A stretch of 64,000 nt of DNA from CAVYWD01 sp963772225 (lineage in GTDB: Bacteria > Myxococcota > Myxococcia > Myxococcales > UBA5297): the NCBI GenBank assembly GCA_963772225.1, contig CAVYWD010000002.1, positions 1,798,001-1,862,000 of the forward strand. The letters run 5' to 3'. The position numbers and the translations under genes are program-made. A model generated the notes under the pieces. It was not told the origin of the DNA and did no database searches. It saw nothing but the letters and a program-made list of their open reading frames with translations. This document shows, in pieces, positions 57,900 through 64,000 of this stretch (position 1 is the first letter of the stretch; each line of letters begins with the position of its first letter).

Positions 57900-59751
57900 A
57901 TGAGAAATCTCGCCGTGACCTCCCTGCTCTGCGCTTTGGCTGCGCCGGCGCTCGCCGAGCCCGCCGCGGCGCCCACCGCCGAGTCCCTCCTCGCCCAGTC
58001 CAAAGAGGCCAGCGGCGGCGCCGCGTGGGACCGCGTCCTCACCCTCCACCTCCGCGCCAAGCTGACGACCTCCGGCCTCGCGGGGACGGCAGAGTCCTTC
58101 GACGATCTCGCGCGCGGAAGGACCCTCGACCGCTTCGCGCTGGGGCCCATGAGCGGCGCGCAGGGCTTCGACGGCAGGCGCGTCTGGTCCATGGATCAGT
58201 CGGGCCAGGCCCGCGAAGAGGAAGGCGGCGAGGCGCGCCTGGCGGCCATCAACGACGCCTATCGCCGGCGCCTGGCGTACTGGTACCCAGAGCGCGCCAA
58301 GGCCCGCTTCGAGCTGCGCGGGGAGCGCTCGGAGCAGGGGCGGTCGTTCCAAGTGCTCTCCATCACGCCCGAGGGCGGCCGCCCGTTCGAGCTCTGGCTC
58401 GACGGCGCCACGTCGTTGATCGACCGCGTGGTGGAGAAGATGGCCCTCGAGACGCGCACCACCTTCTTCTCCGATTATCGCGACGTGCAAGGCGTGAAGC
58501 TCGCCTTCAAGCTCCGCTCGACGAACGGCGAGGCGAAGTACGACCAGCTCCTAGAGCTCGAGAGCGCGCAGCTCGGCGAGCCGACCCCCGACGAGCTCTT
58601 CGCCATGCCGGCGCCGCCCAAGCCCGACTACGCCTTCGCCGAGGGGATCTCGTCGACGACCGTCCCATTCACGCTGGTGAACAACCACATCTACATCGAC
58701 GTGACGCTCAACGGGAAAGGGCCCTTCCGCCTGCTCTGCGACACCGGCGGGGCGAACATCGTGACGCCCGAGGTGGCCAAGGAGCTGGGGCTGGAGGTGC
58801 AGGGCGCGTTTCAGGGGCGCGGCGTGGGCGAGAAGTCCGAGGACACCGGGCTCGCCAAGGTGAAGACCCTGGCCATCGGGGACGTGAGCCTGGAGGACCA
58901 GCTCTTCTCCGTCTTCCCCATGAAGGAATTCGAAAACGTCGAGGGCGTCCGCGAGCAGGGGCTCGTCGGCTACGAGGTCTTCAAGCGCTTCCTCGTGGAG
59001 ATCGCCTACAGCAAAGGACAGCTCACGCTGACGCTCCCCTCCGCCTTCAAGTACGCCGGCAAGGGCACCGCGGTGCCGTTCGTCTTCAACAACCACATCC
59101 CACAGGTCGAGGGCTCCATCGACGGCGTCCCCGGGAAGTTCGACATCGACACCGGCAGCCGCGCCTCCGTCGACCTTCTCGGGCCCTTTAGCGAGAAAAA
59201 CGGCCTGGAGAAGAAGTACAAAGCGACGGGGCCCATGGTCACCGGCTGGGGCGTGGGCGGCCCGGCGCGCAGCAAGGTGGGCCGCGCGACCACGCTGAAG
59301 CTCGGGGGCGTGACCGTCAAGAAGCCGGTGGTGGAGCTCTCACTGCAAAAGGAAGGCGCCTTCACCGACCCGTACGTCGCCGGGAACATCGGCGGCGGCG
59401 TGCTCAGGCGGTTCGACCTCACCTTCGACTACGGCGCCAAGCGGATTCTGGTTCGAGCGCAACGGGAACGACGCGGCCCGCGACACCTACGACCGGGCCG
59501 GAATCTGGGTGAACCTGGACGGCGAGGCGTTCCGCGTGGTGGACGTGCTCGAAGGAGGGCCGGCCCACGGCGCGGGGTTGCGGGCGGGCGACCGGATCCT
59601 CTCGGTGGACGGAAAGCCCGCCGCGGCGACCGGGCTGCCGGCGTTCCGCGCGCTCCTTCGGACCCGCGCGCCGGGCCAGCGGGTCGGGCTCGAGGTCGAG
59701 ACGGGCGGGAAGCGCAGGACCGTGACGGTGGTGCTGCGCGAGCTCGCGTAG
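57900..59751 (+). CDS. Retropepsin-like aspartic protease with C-terminal PDZ domain, frameshifted
   Basis: ATG 57900. A signal peptide (1-19) precedes an N-terminal LolA/outer-membrane-lipoprotein-like domain (about 25-245), then two retropepsin-like repeats with active-site Asp281 (DTGGANIV) and Asp417 (DTGSRASVD). At about 59445 one extra base breaks the frame; in the next frame FWFERNGNDAARDTYDRAGI leads into a PDZ domain (VVDVLEGGPAHGAGLRAGDR) ending at 59751. The full protein would be about 616 aa. Both halves are well preserved, favouring an assembly indel or very recent mutation. Confidence 0.82.
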
Positions 59752-59821
59752 GGACGGCGACGAGCGCAGCTCGCGAAGGCGGAGGGGGCCGCGAGAGCCC
59801 TCCTTAAGCGGGGCCTTCCGC

Positions 59822-59839
59822 CGCTCTCGCGGGAGAGCG
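59822..59839. terminator. GC-rich hairpin between convergent genes
   Basis: CGCTCTC, loop GCGG, GAGAGCG: a perfect 7-bp stem with a tetraloop in the 107-bp gap between the PDZ-protease gene and dacB. No T tract, so only a candidate. Confidence 0.35.
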
Positions 59840-59858
59840 ACTCCGGGCTCGAGCTCGC

Positions 59859-62090
59859 CTACCCGCCCGGCCTCACGTCGACCGCCTTCACGGGCGCCGT
59901 CTTCCCCACGGCCTGGAGAGGCTCGGCGGGCTTGGGCGCCTTCTCCGCGGCGATGCGCACCGACAGCTCCTCGTCGAGGGCCTTGGCGAAGACGGCCATC
60001 TGCGGATCGACCGAGCCCAGGGTCCGCTTGACCGCCAGCGGGAATGGGTGCGCCGGATTGGCGGCGCGGTGCAGGCTCTTGGCGATGAGGTCGAGGGCGG
60101 CCTCGCGCACCGCGTCCTTGGCCTGCTTGAGCGCGGCGATGAGCTCGTCGGGCGCCGAGCGCGCCACCTCCGCCATGGGCTCCAGCAGCGCGCCTTCGAG
60201 CGCGGCATCCCCGCGCGCCAGGGCGGCCACCTCGACCAGCCGCTCCGACGCCTCCGCGTTCCCCTCGCCAGCCAGCCGGGCCAAGGAGCCGATGAGCGGC
60301 GTACCGAGCCTCAGCTGCGCGTACGCCTGCCGCAGCCGGCCCAGCACGTCCTTCACCGGGTCGAAGCTCTCGAGCATGAGCTGCGCGCCGCCGGAGTCCT
60401 CCGGGTCGCTCAGGTACATGGCCTCGGCGATGACCGCGCGCAGCGCCGGGTCGCGCTCGGCCTTGCGCGCGGTGCGCAGGAGCGCGACGTTGCGCCGGTC
60501 GCGCGCGCGGCCCAGGGCGGCGAAGGTCGGGATACGCGCCGTGAGGTCCGCGAGCGAGCCCGGCTGGATGGGCAGCTCGAAGGCCTTGGCCGCCGCGGCC
60601 GACGGGCCCGCCGCGCCGCCGTAGCCCGCCATGGCCGCGCCCACCGCGTCGAGGCCCGCGATGATGGGTGAGAGCCGCCCGGGGAAGTCGTTGGCCATCA
60701 TGGAGAAGGCGAAGCGCTCGCCGTTGACCGCCTCCACGTAGCCGGAGAGCGCCGAGACGTTCTCCAGCGTCCCCGTCTTGGCGCGCAGCCGGCCCACCGC
60801 GTCGGTGCCCTCCATGCGGTAGTGGATGGTGCCGTCCTTGCCGGCGATGCCCAGCGAGGACATGTACTCCGGCGCGAGCGGGAATCGGTGCCACATGAAG
60901 CGCAAGAGCTTCGCCACCTGGGCGGCCGAGAAGCGGTTGGCGTCGTTGAGCCCTGAGCCGTTCTTCATGATGAAGGTGCCGCGGGGGATGCCAACCTCGG
61001 ATTCCAGGAATTCCTCGACACTCGAGACGCCGCCCGCCCAAGAGCCCGGGTCGCCGGTGGCCTCGGCGCCCAGGGTCTTCAGGAGCTGCTCGGCCATGAA
61101 GTTGGACGAGTTCTTGTTCACCCGCTTGAGCACCAGGTCGAGCGTGTCGCTCTGGTGGAGCAGGAACGAGGTGGCGCCCTCGTCCGGCACGAGACCTCGG
61201 CGGACGCGGCCGCGCACCTTGATGCCGCGCTGATCGAGGAGCGCCTTGAGCGAGTAGCCGAAATAGAAAGTCGGGCTGTCGATCTTCTTCCAGATCTCCG
61301 CCTGCCCTCCGCGCGCCGGGAGGCTGCCGGCGACGACGATGCGCTGCTTGTCGCCGGCCGGCAGGCTCGCGACATAGAGGCGTCGGTAGCTCGCGGGCTT
61401 GCCGGTGACCGCGCGGTTCTCGACCACGAAGAAGTCGCTGGGCGGCGAGAGCTCCACGCGCGCCGGGGCGCCGGGCTCCGCGGGCAGGACGTGGATTCCC
61501 ACCGCGTTGGAGTTGAGGCTCAAGGCGCCGGCGGGCGCCATGTAGGTCTTGTCGCTCCTCTCCTGGTCGAAGCCCGGGCCGACGAGCTCGTCGTCGAAGT
61601 ACGAGTCGTCGAGGACGAGGTCGCCTTCCACCGAGCGCAGGCCGGCGAAGTAGAGATTGTGGGCCAGGCCCCAGAGCTTCTCGCTGGTGAGCGACGGGTC
61701 GGCCTTGCCGCGCACGTAGAGGTTGCCGCGGATCTCACCGGGGCCCGCGGGCGGCCGGTTTCGGCCCTCTTTGCTACGGTCGACGAACAGCTCGGTGTCG
61801 AAGCGGAAGTCCGGGCCCAGCTTCACCAGGGCGGTCGCGGTGGTGAAGAGCTTCACGTTGGAGGCCGGGTTGAGCAGGTCGTCGGCGTTGTGGGCGTAGA
61901 CGCGCCGGCCATCTTCCAGCCGGATGACCTCGAGCCCCACACGCGCCTTTCCGAGCGCGCTATGGGCGAGGATGTCGTCGAGGGCCGCCTTGAGCGCGAG
62001 CCGCTCGGGCTGAGGCTTCTCCGCCGCCGCCAAGGCCGCAGGCGCCGCCGAGGAGAGGACGGCGACGAGCAAAGCGACTCGGCGGTTCAT
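59859..62090 (-). CDS. dacB: D-alanyl-D-alanine carboxypeptidase/endopeptidase (PBP4 family) with long C-terminal extension
   Basis: A 743-aa periplasmic class C penicillin-binding protein: signal peptide 1-22, SxxK motif with Ser77 and Lys80 (NPASNVKLFTT), SxN in NKNSSNFMAEQLL, and KTG in RAKTGTLENVSALSG. It trims and cleaves peptidoglycan cross-links. The PBP4 core ends near 510; a further 230 residues of Ala/Leu/Arg-rich helices resembling a HEAT-like or armadillo-like stack are unusual for DacB (normally about 480 aa). ATG 62090. Confidence 0.92.
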   Translation of the reverse strand: MNRRVALLVAVLSSAAPAALAAAEKPQPERLALKAALDDILAHSALGKARVGLEVIRLEDGRRVYAHNADDLLNPASNVKLFTTATALVKLGPDFRFDTELFVDRSKEGRNRPPAGPGEIRGNLYVRGKADPSLTSEKLWGLAHNLYFAGLRSVEGDLVLDDSYFDDELVGPGFDQERSDKTYMAPAGALSLNSNAVGIHVLPAEPGAPARVELSPPSDFFVVENRAVTGKPASYRRLYVASLPAGDKQRIVVAGSLPARGGQAEIWKKIDSPTFYFGYSLKALLDQRGIKVRGRVRRGLVPDEGATSFLLHQSDTLDLVLKRVNKNSSNFMAEQLLKTLGAEATGDPGSWAGGVSSVEEFLESEVGIPRGTFIMKNGSGLNDANRFSAAQVAKLLRFMWHRFPLAPEYMSSLGIAGKDGTIHYRMEGTDAVGRLRAKTGTLENVSALSGYVEAVNGERFAFSMMANDFPGRLSPIIAGLDAVGAAMAGYGGAAGPSAAAAKAFELPIQPGSLADLTARIPTFAALGRARDRRNVALLRTARKAERDPALRAVIAEAMYLSDPEDSGGAQLMLESFDPVKDVLGRLRQAYAQLRLGTPLIGSLARLAGEGNAEASERLVEVAALARGDAALEGALLEPMAEVARSAPDELIAALKQAKDAVREAALDLIAKSLHRAANPAHPFPLAVKRTLGSVDPQMAVFAKALDEELSVRIAAEKAPKPAEPLQAVGKTAPVKAVDVRPGG

Positions 62091-62331
62091 GGAGCTTTTC
62101 TCCCGGGTGAGCGGGGCCAGCGAGGCCCCAAGGCTCGAGGGGCGAGCAGGCGCGCGAAAGTATAGGTCCCGCATTCGGGACCGGCAATTTGGGCTCCCGC
62201 CAGGGCGCCGGTGGCAGCGAAAGCCTCCCAGGAACGCTAGCGAAGCGGCGCGCGCGCGCACAACAGAGCCTCGGGCGCACGCCCGGAGGCATGGGCGCCT
62301 GGCGAGCAGCGCGACCGTGGTTTGGGGGGGT

Positions 62332-62838
62332 GTGAGGCCGCAAAATGGGGTCGTATGCTTGGGGTGCTTGCAGACCCTCTGCCCAGATTGCGGGAAGGAG
62401 CTCCGCGGCGCGAGCCTGTGCAGCCGCTGCGGAGCGGTGGCGATGGAAGAGGCGTGGGTCTGCTTCGAGTGCGGGGCACAGAACCCGAGCGCACAGGCCC
62501 GGTGCGGCTGCGGCAGGGACCGCCGGATGGAGTGCGGGTCCTGCGCCGAGGAGATCCCCTTCGCCGCCGAGCGGTGCCCGGAGTGTGGCGTGCCCCGGTT
62601 CGCGTTCGAGGCGGTGGAGGAGGCGCGGCGCCGGGCCCTGGAGATCGAGAAGACCCGGGGCGGCGCGCGCAAGCTCGTTTGGGCGCTGGCACCGGTGGGA
62701 GCAGCGGGGACCGCGCTCGCGTTTCGCGCCGCGACGCCGCTGGCGATGGCGGCGGGCGGCGGCTTGATGGCCCTGGCGCTCTGCGGCGCCGCGTGGGCCT
62801 ACGGGGTCGACCGACGGGCGCGCCGACGGCTCCAATAG
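62332..62838 (+). CDS. Double zinc-ribbon membrane protein
   Basis: A short protein with zinc-ribbon pairs CPDCGKELRGASLCSRCG, CFECG/CGCG and CGSCAEEIPFAAERCPECG, then two hydrophobic segments (LVWALAPVGAAGTALAF; PLAMAAGGGLMALALCGAAW). Start uncertain: GTG 62332 is used; GTG 62317 and TTG 62359/62368 are in frame. Divergent from dacB. Function unknown; such ribbon proteins often scaffold or regulate. Confidence 0.7.
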   Translation: MRPQNGVVCLGCLQTLCPDCGKELRGASLCSRCGAVAMEEAWVCFECGAQNPSAQARCGCGRDRRMECGSCAEEIPFAAERCPECGVPRFAFEAVEEARRRALEIEKTRGGARKLVWALAPVGAAGTALAFRAATPLAMAAGGGLMALALCGAAWAYGVDRRARRRLQ

Positions 62839-62965
62839 CCGGCGCCGACCGGGCGCGAACCGCGGCCCTTTCCCCCTCGCTCCCCAGGAACTTGTTGACA
62901 CTCCGTGGGCAGGGAGGCTAAACAAACGCGGATTTTCCGGCCGTGGTCAGGTCGTTGGCCGGCTT

Positions 62966-63040
<75 letters not shown>

Positions 63041-63046
63041 AAGAAG

Positions 63047-63084
63047 AGGCCGAGAAGCCCACGGGCTCCTCGGCCTTTTCTTTT
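63047..63084 (+). terminator. Rho-independent terminator of tRNA-Pro
   Basis: Stem AGGCCGAG + AGCCC pairing with GGGCT + CTCGGCCT (single-base bulges), followed by TTTTCTTTT. Directly after the tRNA gene. Confidence 0.9.
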
Positions 63085-63206
63085 GCCGCGCGAGAAGCAG
63101 ACTCCCGTCGCCACGGCGGGCCAAGAGAAGCTGCGGGCCGCGAAAGGCGCGAATTCCCGTCCTCTTCGCCAAGGCCGGCTTCCGGGCGGAGCCGAACCGC
63201 GCCGCG

Positions 63207-64000
63207 GTGGAGGCGGCGCTCCAGGAAGCGCGGGAGAGCGGCGTCGCGGTGGAGACCGCGTTGCTCAAAGGCGTGCCGGCCATCCCCGGCGAGGACGGCC
63301 GGCTCGAGCTCGAGGTCCCGGTGAGCGCCAACGCCGGCGAGATCCGCGACGACGGCTCCATCGACTTCAAAGAGCGACATTTGGTGCGCAACGTCCGGCG
63401 AGGAGACCCATTGGGCCGCCTGCTGCCGCCGACCAAGGGAATTCCCGGCAAGGACGTCTATGGCCGCATCATTCCGGCGCACGACGGCGTCCCCGCCAAT
63501 CTCCTCGTCGGCCCCGGAGTGCAGCGCTCGCCCGGCGGGCTCACGCTCACCGCCTGCGCCGAGGGCGTCGTGGTGTTCGTCCACAACACGCTCTCGGTCA
63601 CCCAGACCCTGGAAATACCCGGCGACGTCGATTATTCGACCGGGAATATCCGCACCGACAAAGGGTCGGTCAACATCCACGGCGGGGTCGAGACCGGATT
63701 CTCGGTGGTCGCCTCTGGGTCCATCATCATCGGCGACGTCGTCGCGGGCGCCCAGATCGAGGCGGTCGGAGACATCGAGGTCCTGCGCGGCTTGTCCATG
63801 CTGGGCAAAGGCAAGGTCGTGGCGGGCGGCAGCATCCGGTGTCACTTCGCGGAGAATGCGCAGCTCGTCGCGCGCGGCGACGTCATCATCGACAACAGCA
63901 TCACAAATTGCGACATCACCGCCGAATCGAGAATCATCGCCACGCGCGGGAAGGGGCGAATTCAAGGCGGGGTGATTCGTGCGCGCAAAGGCATCGAGGC
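63207..64000 (+). CDS. DUF342/FapA-like protein, 3' end cut by window
   Basis: The open frame continues to the last base. It matches the FapA/DUF342 family of polymer-forming-like beta-helix proteins: PPTKGIPGKDVYGRIIP, IPGDVDYSTGNIRTDKGSV, GGVETGFSVVASGSIIIGDV, then repeats of G-D-I/V strands. Protein-like coding begins by about 63159 (VLFAKAGFRAEPNRAAVEAA) but the frame there has no ATG, GTG or TTG; GTG 63207 is the first. The start is therefore unclear, and the N-terminal part may be lost or frameshifted. In some bacteria FapA proteins affect cell envelope or surface behaviour. Confidence 0.8.
   Translation, partial: MEAALQEARESGVAVETALLKGVPAIPGEDGRLELEVPVSANAGEIRDDGSIDFKERHLVRNVRRGDPLGRLLPPTKGIPGKDVYGRIIPAHDGVPANLLVGPGVQRSPGGLTLTACAEGVVVFVHNTLSVTQTLEIPGDVDYSTGNIRTDKGSVNIHGGVETGFSVVASGSIIIGDVVAGAQIEAVGDIEVLRGLSMLGKGKVVAGGSIRCHFAENAQLVARGDVIIDNSITNCDITAESRIIATRGKGRIQGGVIRARKGIE

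Overview
The window is about 64 kb of high-GC DNA (roughly 70 % by eye in the backbone) from a Gram-negative bacterium: it has kdsB for LPS Kdo, dacB, lipoproteins, a type IV pilus adhesin/minor-pilin operon, cytochrome bd oxidase, multi-domain histidine kinases and a MopE-like Cys/Asp-repeat lipoprotein. This mix points to Myxococcota or another deltaproteobacterial-type lineage. That placement is inference; there is no rRNA to settle it.

Layout. 0-14 kb: multi-PAS histidine kinase (cut by the window start), a frameshifted secreted protein, a PfpI/DJ-1 protein, cinA with a membrane protein, a CZB-type chemoreceptor divergent from a hybrid kinase, a thiolase, and cydAB. 14.1-20.5 kb: an accessory island with visibly lower GC. 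It holds a three-gene operon (DNA methyltransferase - DUF262 - HEPN protein) behind a small excisionase-like HTH gene, bounded by decayed IS91-family transposase pieces and by a second, about 92 % identical copy of the cydB 3' end. A fragment of the other flanking gene (a transglutaminase) and a frameshifted lipoprotein-like ORF follow. 20.4-27.8 kb: transglutaminase, spmAB, a lipoprotein, an MBL-fold/DUF3006 protein and nadE. 27.9-37.6 kb: a minus-strand pilus operon (PilX-like, monohaem cytochrome c, PilY1, PilV-like, PilW-like, FimT/GspH-like) whose pilY1 is cut by a 1.83-kb ISKra4-like element with a clean 9-bp target duplication. 37.9-43 kb: amidohydrolase, MBL hydrolase, etfAB, PilZ protein. 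43-47.6 kb: an unrecognised small gene, repeats, a truncated gene, pyrG and kdsB. 47.6-53 kb: a MacB/FtsX-type ABC export operon whose adaptor is read through in frame from an upstream MDR oxidoreductase. 53.4-64 kb: phosphoesterase remnant, small unknown gene, lipoprotein plus PEGA protein, RluA-type pseudouridine synthase, retropepsin-PDZ protein, dacB, zinc-ribbon protein, tRNA-Pro(CGG) with terminator, and a DUF342/FapA-like gene running off the end.

Most notable are the methyltransferase-DUF262-HEPN operon, a candidate anti-phage or toxin-antitoxin-like system on an island bracketed by direct repeats, and the cytochrome c gene inside the PilY1 operon, whose usual axial Met position is occupied by Cys. 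Several otherwise well-preserved genes carry single-base frameshifts or have lost an intergenic stop, so either assembly indels or recent decay should be considered throughout.
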